Shown: positions 1 to 6,418, counted from the stretch's first letter. The stretch: DNA of 6,418 bases from Methylobacterium sp. (GCA_020252865.1 JADCCH010000236.1:1-6418); one strand, 5' to 3'. Program-made: numbers and translations. The notes: generated by a model from the letters alone, not told the origin.

Positions 1-614
<614 letters not shown>

Positions 615-674
615 GGCGATCGAGAACCGGGAAGCGAGGCGGCAAGGCTCTCGTTTCGCGGGTGAAAAGATTCG

Positions 675-701
675 AAGGCGCGGGAGTTTTCCCGCGCCTT
701 T
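675..701 (+). terminator. GC-rich hairpin, probable ilvC terminator
   Basis: A perfect 11-bp stem pairs AAGGCGCGGGA (675-685) with TCCCGCGCCTT (690-700) around the loop GTTT. It lies 60 bases past the ilvC stop and 92 bases before the next start. It is followed by only a short, interrupted T-rich run (TTTCGGCTTT), so termination would rest mainly on stem strength, as is common in GC-rich alphaproteobacteria. Because the stem is symmetric it could also work on the opposite strand. Confidence 0.8.
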
Positions 702-777
702 CGGCTTTCCGGGCATCGTGGTTTTCCACTCTTGCGCGCTTTGGCCGTGCCGCTACCTTCTGCACACCAACAAGAAT

Positions 778-785
778 GAGGGAGA
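778..785 (+). promoter_or_regulatory. Shine-Dalgarno site of the Bug receptor gene
   Basis: GAGGGAGA lies 7 bases before the ATG at 793. It fixes that ATG as the start, because the reading frame stays open upstream to about 718 without another good ribosome site. The choice also puts the signal peptide at the very N terminus. Confidence 0.75.
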
Positions 786-792
786 AACGCCT

Positions 793-1776
793 ATGAAGAC
801 CCCCTTCACCCGCCGTGCCCTTTTGGCCGTGGCCGCTCTCGGCCTCGGCAGCATGGCCAGCCCGGCCCTGGCGCAAGGTTTCCCCAACAAGCCGATTACG
901 ATGGTCGTCCCCTTCGCAGCGGGCGGCGGCACGGATATCGCCGCGCGCATCATCGCACCCAAGATGTCCGAGTTGCTCGGGCAGAATGTGGTCATCGAAA
1001 ATGTCGCTGGAGCCGGTGGCAATATCGGCACGAGCCGTGTCGCGAAGGCGCCAGCCGATGGTTACACGCTGCTGATGGGCACCATCTCGACGCACGCCAT
1101 CAATCCGGCTGTGTTCAAGGCGATGCCGCATGATGTGGTGAAGGACTTTGCCCCGATTTCGCTGCTCGTGCTGGTTCCGAGCGTGCTGACCGTTTCGAAC
1201 GATTTCCCGGCAAGCAACGTCAAGGAACTGATTGCCCGTCTCAAGGCCGAGCCGGACAAGCATTCCTACGCCTCCTCTGGCGTGGCAACGCCGCAGCATC
1301 TCGGTGGCGAATTGTTCAAGACCATGACCGGGACGCAGATGACCCACATTCCCTATCGCGGCGGCGGGCCGGCCCTGCAGGATGTGGTCTCCGGCAAGGT
1401 CGCGATGATCTTCGACAACCTGCCTTCTTCCGCCGAGCAGATCCGGGCGGGCAAGGTGCGTGGCTTCGCGGTGACCACCAAGACACGCTCGCCCGCCTTT
1501 CCCGACATGCCGACGATGGAGGAAGCGGGCCTGCCGGGCTATGAGATCTATTCGTGGAACGCGCTGTTCGCGCCGGCCAATACCCCGAAGGATATCGTGG
1601 CCAAGATCAACGATGCAGCGAACAAGGCCATCAAGGATCCCGTCATCGCGAAGCGTCTGACGGACCGCTCCAACGTGATCGTGGGAACCACGCCCGAGCA
1701 GCTCGGCGAGCATGTGAAGGCCGAGCTTGCGAAATGGGGCCCGATCGCCAAGGCCGCTGGCGCCTCGGTGGAATAA
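793..1776 (+). CDS. Tripartite tricarboxylate transporter (Bug/TctC family) periplasmic solute receptor
   Basis: This 327-residue protein is a Bug-family extracytoplasmic receptor. Such proteins bind carboxylates or other small metabolites in the periplasm and usually hand them to a TctA/TctB membrane pair. Residues 1-27 form a signal peptide with a hydrophobic core (LLAVAALGLG) and a probable cleavage after ALA27, before Q28. TRRALL at 6-11 resembles a twin-arginine motif, so export by Tat is possible. Family motifs are VVPFAAGGGTDIAAR (38-52), GAGGNIGTSRVAKAPADGYTLL (split across 73-94), IPYRGGGPALQDVVSGKV (186-203) and LPGYE (247-251). The length is normal for the family. No tctA or tctB gene is in the window, so this looks like one of the many orphan receptors of this family; the ligand cannot be told from sequence. 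It may be transcribed from its own promoter after the ilvC hairpin, but I see no convincing -35/-10 pair. Confidence 0.93.
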   Translation: MKTPFTRRALLAVAALGLGSMASPALAQGFPNKPITMVVPFAAGGGTDIAARIIAPKMSELLGQNVVIENVAGAGGNIGTSRVAKAPADGYTLLMGTISTHAINPAVFKAMPHDVVKDFAPISLLVLVPSVLTVSNDFPASNVKELIARLKAEPDKHSYASSGVATPQHLGGELFKTMTGTQMTHIPYRGGGPALQDVVSGKVAMIFDNLPSSAEQIRAGKVRGFAVTTKTRSPAFPDMPTMEEAGLPGYEIYSWNALFAPANTPKDIVAKINDAANKAIKDPVIAKRLTDRSNVIVGTTPEQLGEHVKAELAKWGPIAKAAGASVE

Positions 1777-1777
1777 A

Positions 1778-1830
1778 CCCGGCTTGAAACCGGGCTTGCG
1801 CAAATCCGGTCGCCCCATGACGATGGGGCG
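1778..1830 (+). other. Two small hairpins between the Bug receptor and EEP genes
   Basis: Directly after the receptor stop, CCCGG (1778-1782) can pair with CCGGG (1790-1794). A second, stronger hairpin has an 8-bp perfect stem, CGCCCCAT (1811-1818) with ATGGGGCG (1823-1830), around the loop GACG. It can be extended by two G-T pairs and one G-C pair. Neither has a T-run, so a classical terminator is not supported. Possible roles are protection of the receptor mRNA 3' end or reduction of read-through into the next gene, which starts 20 bases later. That role is inference. Confidence 0.45.
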
Positions 1831-1849
1831 GTCAGGAATCCCTTGGATC

Positions 1850-3112
1850 ATGAATCGCATTCGCATCGCGACCTTCAACACCGAGAACCTTTTCACCCGG
1901 CCGGAATTCCTGAATTTCGGCGGGCGCCCCTCGGATCGTCGCATCGGCATGGTCGAGTTCAAGGATGCCGAGGAGCTGCGTCAGGCGCGGCGCATCTCCG
2001 AGGCCACGCTCTCCCGCATCGAACGCCAGCTCACCGCGCAGGTGATCCTCGATGCGGATGCCGATTTCGTCGCCTTGCAGGAGGTGGATGATCGCGCGGC
2101 GCTCGAACTCTTCCGAGACGATTTCCTCCACACGCATCTCTCGCCGCGCCTCGCGCAGGCGCTGAGGCCCAAACTGCCGGCGCTGATTGCCGAAGCGGAT
2201 CGCCTGCATGGCGATGAGCCCGACAACTCCGAGCAGGCCCGCGCCAAGGCGGTGTGGCTGGAAGAGGCGCTGGATCGCGAGCGTCGCGCCATCGGCCGGC
2301 ACCTTTACTACGATGATTTCGAGGTGATCGAGGGAAATGACCGGCGGGGCATCGATCTTGGTTTTCTCTCGCGGCTCAAGCCAGGAAAAGTCACCCATTA
2401 CGCGGCCTTCACTTACGATGATTTCGGCCTGTGGAGCGCGGAGCTTGCGCGCATCGCCGAGCAGGACTGGCGCAATTATGGCTCTGTGGGCGACAAGCCC
2501 GATGGCTCCATGCGCGTGTTCCGCCGCGATGTCGTGGCGGTGGATCTGGATGTGGGCGGCAAGCCACTCACGATTTTTAACTGCCATTTCAAATCGAACA
2601 CCAACGGCCCGCGTGACAAGGGCAGGACCATCCGCGAGGCTGAGGTGAAGGCGCTGGCCGAGATCGTGCGGCGGCGCTTCCCGGACCCGTCGAGGGGAAA
2701 CTGGGTGCTCTGCGGCGATTTCAACGATTACACCGAGGTCGACGGCTCGCCCGAGATGTACAGCCTCAGGACCGGCCAGCGGCAGCTCTCCACGCTGGGC
2801 CCATTGGTCGATCCCGCGCCGGACGGTCTTGGGGCGTTCGATTCCGCCCTGTGGATCGAGGACCCGCGCGAGCGCTGGACAACCTATTATCCGTCGGAAG
2901 ACCTGCATACTTCGCTCGACCATATCTTCCTCTCGCCCGCGCTCGCGGCCGCGAATGCGAAGCGGCCGGCGGCCGAGCGTGCGCCGGAAATCCTGCGCCG
3001 CGGCCTGAGCTGGTCCATTCCGCGCGGGCCCGAGCGCTATCCCGGCGTGGGCATCAACGATCCGAAGGCCTCCGATCACGCTCTCATCGCCATCACGCTG
3101 CAAATTCCGTGA
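1850..3112 (+). CDS. Endonuclease/exonuclease/phosphatase (EEP) superfamily protein
   Basis: This 420-residue protein carries the full catalytic set of the EEP fold, the metal-dependent phosphodiesterases that include exonuclease III, DNase I and inositol phosphatases. In order these are N10 in ATFNTENLF, the metal ligand E78 in ALQEVDD, NCHFKS with H246, the GDFND motif (D290, N292), LDH (D357, H358) and the terminal SDH (D409, H410). I chose the ATG at 1850 because the conserved first strand RIRIATFN begins right after it. The frame is open further upstream, but that region overlaps the receptor gene and the hairpins. AGGA at 1834-1837 is a spaced, weak ribosome site. There is no signal peptide or membrane segment, so it is probably cytoplasmic. 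The charged helical stretch at about residues 105-150 is an insertion relative to minimal EEP domains. The substrate (nucleic acid, lipid or sugar phosphate) cannot be assigned. Confidence 0.88.
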   Translation: MNRIRIATFNTENLFTRPEFLNFGGRPSDRRIGMVEFKDAEELRQARRISEATLSRIERQLTAQVILDADADFVALQEVDDRAALELFRDDFLHTHLSPRLAQALRPKLPALIAEADRLHGDEPDNSEQARAKAVWLEEALDRERRAIGRHLYYDDFEVIEGNDRRGIDLGFLSRLKPGKVTHYAAFTYDDFGLWSAELARIAEQDWRNYGSVGDKPDGSMRVFRRDVVAVDLDVGGKPLTIFNCHFKSNTNGPRDKGRTIREAEVKALAEIVRRRFPDPSRGNWVLCGDFNDYTEVDGSPEMYSLRTGQRQLSTLGPLVDPAPDGLGAFDSALWIEDPRERWTTYYPSEDLHTSLDHIFLSPALAAANAKRPAAERAPEILRRGLSWSIPRGPERYPGVGINDPKASDHALIAITLQIP

Positions 3113-3199
3113 AAAGCCGGCTCAGCTTCGCGCCTTGCTGATGCATCCATCACATTTCGGAACTGGACAGGCCGGGCCCAAGCCGTCGAGATTGCGCTG

Positions 3200-4054
3200 A
3201 TGGCGATCCTTTCCATTCAAAGTCATGTGGCCTACGGGCATGTCGGCAACGCTTCGGCAGTCTTCCCGATGCAGCGGCTGGGCGTCGAGGTCTGGCCCAT
3301 TCACACCGTCCAGTTTTCCAACCATACGGGTTATGGCGCCTGGCGCGGGCAGGTCTTCGATGCCGGACTCATCGCCGATTGCGTGAGCGGCATAGCCGAA
3401 CGGGGCGTGCTCGGCCAATGCGAGGCGGTGCTTTCGGGTTACATGGGCTCGCATGATACGGGCTCGGCCATTCTCGATGCCGTGGCACGGGTGCGCGCAG
3501 CCAACCCCCGGGCCATCTATGCCTGCGATCCCGTGATCGGCGATGTGGGGCGGGGCATCTTCGTGCGGCCCGGAATCCCCGAATTCATGCGGGATCGCGC
3601 GGTGCCCGCGGCCGATCTCATCACGCCGAACCAGTTCGAACTGGCCTGGCTCGCGGGGCGCGAGATCGCCACGCTCGCCGACCTGCGCGCGGCCCTGGCC
3701 ATCCTCCACGCCATGGGCCCGAAAACCGTGATGGTCACATCCCTGATGCTGGACGATACGGCGGCGGATGCCGTGGATATCGCCGTCTCGCATCCCGGCG
3801 GATTGCACCGGATGCGCACGCCGAAGCTCGATTGCCACGTGAATGGCGCGGGAGATTGCATCGCCGCCCTGTTTCTCGTGCATTGCCTGCGGATGGGGGA
3901 CCCTGCCGCCGCGATGCAGCGCGCGGGATCGTCTGTCCATGGGCTCCTCACGCGGACGGTGGCGGCGGGTTCGCGGGAGATCCTCACGGTGGCGGCGCAG
4001 GAGGAATTCGTGGAGCCTTCCTGGCTTTTCACGCTGGAGCATTTTCCGATCTGA
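3200..4054 (+). CDS. pdxY: Pyridoxal kinase
   Basis: Pyridoxal kinase phosphorylates pyridoxal (and related B6 vitamers) to pyridoxal 5'-phosphate with ATP, in the cytoplasmic B6 salvage pathway. The protein has 284 residues, the usual length of PdxY. Signatures are SIQSHVAYGHVGN (5-17), with the vitamer-binding region, FPMQRLG (22-28), LSGYMGS (78-84), CDPVIGD (109-115), TPNQFELAWL (142-151) and the ribokinase-type anion-hole motif GAGD (216-219), where D219 is the expected catalytic base. The start follows only a weak CGAG ribosome site (3187-3190), but conserved sequence begins at residue 3, which supports ATG 3200. It lies 87 bases after the EEP gene with no clear terminator between, so read-through from upstream is possible. 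PdxK or another ribokinase-fold kinase is less likely because of the YGHVGN and SGYMGS signatures. Confidence 0.93.
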   Translation: MAILSIQSHVAYGHVGNASAVFPMQRLGVEVWPIHTVQFSNHTGYGAWRGQVFDAGLIADCVSGIAERGVLGQCEAVLSGYMGSHDTGSAILDAVARVRAANPRAIYACDPVIGDVGRGIFVRPGIPEFMRDRAVPAADLITPNQFELAWLAGREIATLADLRAALAILHAMGPKTVMVTSLMLDDTAADAVDIAVSHPGGLHRMRTPKLDCHVNGAGDCIAALFLVHCLRMGDPAAAMQRAGSSVHGLLTRTVAAGSREILTVAAQEEFVEPSWLFTLEHFPI

Positions 4055-4068
4055 CCGGATCAGCTCGG

Positions 4069-4161
4069 ATGCTCTATCTCTTTGTTTGAACGAATTTTCT
4101 TCACGCGAACCGGTTTCTACCCTGTCTTCGCGGGGGCATGCTTCGCCAGAAAATGCTCTGG
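4069..4161 (+). repeat. Palindromic intergenic repeat, copy 1
   Basis: This element begins and ends with ATGCTCT (4069-4075 and 4153-4159). Its core has ATTTTCT (4094-4100) pairing perfectly with AGAAAAT (4148-4154), then an inner GCGAA (4105-4109) that can pair with TTCGC (4142-4146, or alternatively 4127-4131). The conserved block CCGGTTTCTAC lies at 4110-4120. It shares its ends, CCGGTNTCNAC and AGAAAATGCTCTNG with copy 2 at 6255-6324, which lies in the opposite orientation. I recognise this pattern from memory as a common short intergenic repeat of Hyphomicrobiales genomes. About 20 extra bases lie in its apex compared with copy 2. It sits 15 bases past the pdxY stop, so it could act as a transcript 3' end structure. 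Confidence 0.75.
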
Positions 4162-4257
4162 AACAGGCTGGCTGAATTGTCGCGCAACAGCGCGTTGGCC
4201 TCGCATTCATCTTGTGGGTTGCGTGGAAAAGCCCGCCCCGTCACAAGGCTTGCATCA
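4162..4257 (+). other. Leader region before the PhzF gene; no gene seen
   Basis: The remaining 96 bases between the repeat and the PhzF ribosome site show no convincing coding sequence. A short hairpin CGCGC-AACA-GCGCG lies at 4181-4194. The sequence is open in the PhzF frame from 4138, but that extension starts inside the repeat and has no family-like content. A promoter for the phzF-nudix unit is expected here, but I cannot place its boxes. Confidence 0.4.
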
Positions 4258-4264
4258 GGGAGAA
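4258..4264 (+). promoter_or_regulatory. Shine-Dalgarno site of the PhzF-family gene
   Basis: GGGAGAA ends 5 bases before the ATG at 4270. It decides this start over the in-frame ATG at 4138, which lies within the repeat. Confidence 0.75.
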
Positions 4265-4269
4265 TCAAC

Positions 4270-5181
4270 ATGCGGCGCCGTTTTCACACACTCGATGTCT
4301 TCACGGACAAGCGCCACGAGGGCAATCCGCTCGCCGTCATTCTTGATTCCGATGGCCTGACCGACGGCGAGATGCAGGCCATTGCGCGGGAGTTCAACCT
4401 CCCCGAGACCGTTTTTGTCTTCCCGCCGGAGGATCAGCTCCATGCGGCGCGCATCCGCATCTTCACGCCGGGCAGTGAGCTGCCATTCGCTGGCCATCCG
4501 ACTGTGGGAACGGCCGTGCTGTTGGCCGAGTTGCGCGCTGGCGAGATGCTCGGTGGCGCAGGCGTGACGATCGTGCTCGAGGAAAAGATCGGCCCGGTCA
4601 GGGTCGATGTCTCGCGCCAGCCCGGCCGCGCCAGCCGGGCGGTATTTTCGCTTCCCGTGCTGCCGAAGCTGCTGGATCACCCGTTTGATTCGCTGGTCGT
4701 GGCGGCGGCGATCGGGCTTGATCCCGCCGAGATCGGCTTCGGTGCCCATGGCATCGCGGCGTGGAGCGCTGGCGTGCCCTTCGTGATGGTGCCGGTGCGC
4801 TCGCTGGAGGCGATCGGCCGTGCGGGCATTGCCGATCCGCGCGCCTGGGAGCTGGCTTTCGGCGTGACCGGCAAGAGCGCCGCCTATCTCTACACGCGCG
4901 AGACCATGCATTCCGCTCACCATGTGCATGCACGCATGTTCGCACCGAAGATGGGCATTCCCGAAGACCCGGCGACGGGCGCGGCGGTTGCGGCCTTCGC
5001 GGGCGTTGCGGCGATCTGCGAATTGCCGGAAGACGGCGTGCATCAGCTCGTGATCGAGCAGGGCTTCGAGATGGGCCGCCCCAGCCTCATCGCGTTGGGC
5101 CTCGACATCCAGCATGGCGCGCTGGTGGCCGCAGCGATCGGGGGAAGCGCGGTTCGCATGAGTGAAGGCGTATTGCTGTGA
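4270..5181 (+). CDS. PhzF-family phenazine-biosynthesis-like isomerase/epimerase
   Basis: This 303-residue protein belongs to the PhzF family (diaminopimelate-epimerase-like fold of two similar halves), cofactor-independent enzymes that move protons or double bonds on small acids. The first half has FHTLDVFT (5-12), GNPLAVI (18-24), NLPETVFV (43-50) with the catalytic Glu E46, and [18 protein letters not shown] (65-82) with H76. The second half has the matching [17 protein letters not shown] (223-239) with D233, and QGFEMGRPS (264-272). The family active-site trio Glu/His/Asp is therefore intact. The length is usual. Nothing in the window suggests phenazine synthesis, and most family members outside phenazine clusters have no known substrate. 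Its stop codon overlaps the start of the NUDIX gene, which implies co-translation. The start is fixed by a good ribosome site and by the conserved N terminus. Confidence 0.92.
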   Translation: MRRRFHTLDVFTDKRHEGNPLAVILDSDGLTDGEMQAIAREFNLPETVFVFPPEDQLHAARIRIFTPGSELPFAGHPTVGTAVLLAELRAGEMLGGAGVTIVLEEKIGPVRVDVSRQPGRASRAVFSLPVLPKLLDHPFDSLVVAAAIGLDPAEIGFGAHGIAAWSAGVPFVMVPVRSLEAIGRAGIADPRAWELAFGVTGKSAAYLYTRETMHSAHHVHARMFAPKMGIPEDPATGAAVAAFAGVAAICELPEDGVHQLVIEQGFEMGRPSLIALGLDIQHGALVAAAIGGSAVRMSEGVLL

Positions 5182-5894
5182 GCGGCTTCGAAATTTTCGG
5201 GACCGACGAGATCGACGCGATCATCGAACCCTATGACTGGCCCTTTCCGCGCGATCATGCGGCGGAAATCGCCGGGATCTGGGCGCGGGAAACGGTGGCC
5301 AAGCCAGCGCTCTTCAACGGGCAGGTTCTCCTCCAGCATCGCGGCTGGCGGGAGGGGCGGGTTTTTCGCGCAGGCTATGCGCCGACGGATTACCGCTCGT
5401 TCCTGGGCTGGATGCGCCTTGGCAATCCGCCGCCACTGGTGCGCAACGGCTTCGCCATGGCCGCGCTTCAGGCACGCGATGGCGCCTTTCTGCTGGGCGA
5501 GATGGGTCCGCATACCGCCAATGCCGGGAAAATCTATTTCGCGGCTGGCACGCCCGATCTCGATGACGTGGTCGACGGGCGGGTGGATCTCGCCGGTTCC
5601 GTTCTGCGCGAACTCCGCGAGGAAACCGGGCTCCTGCCCGCTGATGTCACGGTCGAGCCCCGCTGGACGAGTGTGATGGGAACTTCCCGCATCGCCTTCA
5701 TGCGGCCGGTGCGCATTGATCTTCCGGCCGAGGATGCCCGTGAGCTGATGCTCGAGCGCATGAAGACGCTCGAGGAAGAGGAACTCGTCGATATTCATAT
5801 CGTGCGCGGGGAGGCTGATCTGGATGAAGGGCGGATGCCACCCTTCCAGATCGCCTTTCTGCGCCACGCCTTTGGATTTCAGCCGCCGGGGTAG
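5178..5894 (+). CDS. NUDIX hydrolase with an incomplete NUDIX box, substrate unknown
   Basis: This 238-residue protein starts at GTG within a GTGA overlap with the PhzF stop, so it is probably translationally coupled. The NUDIX helix is seen in SVLRELREETGL (141-152), where R144, E145, E148 and E149 supply the REUXEEXGU half of the box that binds Mg2+. The first half (GX5E) is degenerate: by spacing, the usual G and E positions hold D130 and V136. The strand before it, IYFAAGTPDLDD (119-130), looks like the entry to the box in related alphaproteobacterial proteins, as far as I recall. About 90 residues precede the core fold, including LFNGQVLLQHRGWREG (45-60), and form an N-terminal region without a motif I can name. 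No signal peptide is seen. Such enzymes cleave nucleoside diphosphates linked to another group; the substrate is not predictable here. The last 16 bases overlap the convergent lipoprotein gene. Confidence 0.85.
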   Translation: MSGFEIFGTDEIDAIIEPYDWPFPRDHAAEIAGIWARETVAKPALFNGQVLLQHRGWREGRVFRAGYAPTDYRSFLGWMRLGNPPPLVRNGFAMAALQARDGAFLLGEMGPHTANAGKIYFAAGTPDLDDVVDGRVDLAGSVLRELREETGLLPADVTVEPRWTSVMGTSRIAFMRPVRIDLPAEDARELMLERMKTLEEEELVDIHIVRGEADLDEGRMPPFQIAFLRHAFGFQPPG

Positions 5895-6217
5895 CCAAAC
5901 CGCGCGCGCGTCGCCCGGACATGTGCGGAGGCGCCGCCGGCATTGCCGGAAGCGCACATCGTATCGGCCTTCTGCATCTCGCCCTCGATCTGGTCGAAGA
6001 CGGTCTTCGTGGTGTGGCCGGTCTCGATATCGTTCTTCATGATTGCGCGGAAGCGGGCGATATCGGCCGCGCAGCCCGAGCCTTCCGGCAGGCGGAAGCC
6101 CGCCGGCGTGATGGAAACGCCGCGCGGCTCCTGCGCCTGGGCCACGGGCTTCGGCGGCTCGGTGCTCTGGCAAGCGCCGAGCGCGAGAAGGGCGATCAGG
6201 GAAACGGCGCGGAGCAT
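5879..6217 (-). CDS. Small secreted lipoprotein, function unknown
   Basis: This 112-residue protein has a short lipoprotein signal: MLRAVSLIALLALGAC, with lipobox LGAC and the lipid-bearing Cys at 16. A proline- and glutamine-rich linker (PPKPVAQAQEP) follows, then a compact domain at about residues 40-110. Within it, C49 and C88 could form a disulfide in the periplasm. ARFRAIMKNDIETGHT (54-69) is a helical segment that, from memory, recurs in small hypothetical proteins of Hyphomicrobiales, and it ends in a basic RATRARFGYP tail. The start is supported by GAGGT (6226-6230 on the plus strand), 8 bases upstream; a GTG directly before the ATG is an alternative. An in-frame extension to 6340 would run through the repeat and is rejected. 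The residue after the lipid Cys is Q, not D, so outer-membrane sorting is the default expectation. The function is not known to me. Confidence 0.78.
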   Translation of the reverse strand: MLRAVSLIALLALGACQSTEPPKPVAQAQEPRGVSITPAGFRLPEGSGCAADIARFRAIMKNDIETGHTTKTVFDQIEGEMQKADTMCASGNAGGASAHVRATRARFGYPGG

Positions 6218-6254
6218 CACGCGGGACCTCGTTCGAATCAGGACATGCGATGAT

Positions 6255-6324
6255 GCTAGAGCATTTTCTGACCAAGTGGATACCGGCTGGTCGAAAAATG
6301 CGTGAAATAATAAGAAATTAGAAC
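6255..6324 (-). repeat. Palindromic intergenic repeat, copy 2 (inverted relative to copy 1)
   Basis: Read on the minus strand, this copy carries the conserved blocks CCGGTATCCAC (plus strand 6276-6286) and AGAAAATGCTCTAG (plus strand 6256-6269). It folds into a hairpin: GCATTTT (6261-6267) pairs with AAAATGC (6295-6301), and after one mismatch and one G-T pair GACCA (6270-6274) pairs with TGGTC (6288-6292), leaving a 13-base loop. It starts 37 bases upstream of the lipoprotein ATG, so it lies in that gene's promoter or leader. The region to its right is locally A/T-rich (6302-6323), unlike the rest of the window. Confidence 0.75.
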
Positions 6325-6377
6325 GGACGGCCTGATTCAATCAGATCGGAGTCCGCTCCGGAGGCGCCCACGGGAAA

Positions 6378-6418
6378 ATGCAGCCGTCAGCTCATTTCCG
6401 GCGGGCATTTGCGCCAGA
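6378..6418 (+). CDS. Possible start of a plus-strand gene, cut by the window edge
   Basis: An ATG at 6378 opens a frame that reads MQPSAHFRRAFAP to the right edge, with GGAGG at 6360-6364 thirteen bases upstream, which is longer than ideal spacing. If real, it is divergent to the lipoprotein gene and repeat copy 2 sits in the shared intergenic region. Thirteen codons are too few to identify a family. The same stretch could equally be non-coding, or the 3' end of a minus-strand gene ending at 6337. Confidence 0.2.
   Translation, partial: MQPSAHFRRAFAP

Noticed and set aside
732..760. Possible promoter TTGCGC with a TACCTT element before the Bug receptor
   Set aside because: The -10 match is poor and the spacing of 16 could arise by chance in this composition.
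1832..3103. Long minus-strand frame (423 codons) opposite the EEP gene
   Set aside because: It mirrors the EEP gene, which has all catalytic motifs; the antisense product has low-complexity H/R/G composition.
3122..4210. Minus-strand frame (362 codons) opposite pdxY
   Set aside because: Antisense shadow of a clear pyridoxal kinase, with no recognisable domain or ribosome site.
4138..4269. 44-residue N-terminal extension of the PhzF-family protein
   Set aside because: It begins inside the palindromic repeat, lacks a ribosome site, and the conserved family N terminus begins at the ATG at 4270.
4270..5181. A phenazine biosynthesis role for the PhzF-like gene
   Set aside because: No other phz gene is in the window, and the family is much wider than phenazine pathways.
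5043..6275. Minus-strand frame (410 codons) covering the NUDIX gene and the lipoprotein region
   Set aside because: It is in a different frame from the lipoprotein, which has a lipobox and a ribosome site, and it is antisense to the NUDIX and PhzF motifs.
6218..6340. 41-residue N-terminal extension of the lipoprotein
   Set aside because: It would translate the repeat and would bury the signal peptide, while a good GAGGT site serves the ATG at 6217.
6337..6417. Possible 3' end of a minus-strand gene
   Set aside because: Only 26 codons are open before the stop, with an arginine- and serine-rich product and no motif; it cannot be told from chance.

Overview
The window looks like chromosomal DNA from a GC-rich alphaproteobacterium, most likely of the order Hyphomicrobiales (Rhizobiales). 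The clues are strong G/C bias at third codon positions, an orphan tripartite-tricarboxylate (Bug-type) receptor, and two copies of a short palindromic intergenic repeat of a type I remember from that order. The genus cannot be named from this sequence.

Layout, left to right. The 3' part of ilvC (ketol-acid reductoisomerase, branched-chain amino acid synthesis) enters from the left edge and is closed by a strong GC-rich hairpin. Next on the plus strand come a periplasmic Bug/TctC-type solute receptor, a cytoplasmic endonuclease/exonuclease/phosphatase (EEP) superfamily protein, and a pyridoxal kinase (pdxY). A 215-base gap holds the first copy of the palindromic repeat. After it comes a two-gene unit, a PhzF-family isomerase overlapping by 4 bases a NUDIX hydrolase. 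A small lipoprotein gene runs on the minus strand and overlaps the 3' end of the NUDIX gene tail to tail. The second repeat copy, in the opposite orientation, lies upstream of the lipoprotein gene. The last 40 bases may hold the start of another plus-strand gene.

Functionally this is mostly a housekeeping and accessory-metabolism stretch, not one dedicated system. The only pair with a strong structural argument for joint expression is phzF-like plus nudix, through the GTGA overlap. The other plus-strand genes are spaced 73 to 215 bases apart and may be separate units or loosely co-transcribed. I see no phage, transposase, CRISPR, toxin-antitoxin, defence or RNA-gene content. The most interesting non-coding signal is the repeat pair, whose hairpin arms differ in sequence but keep their pairing.
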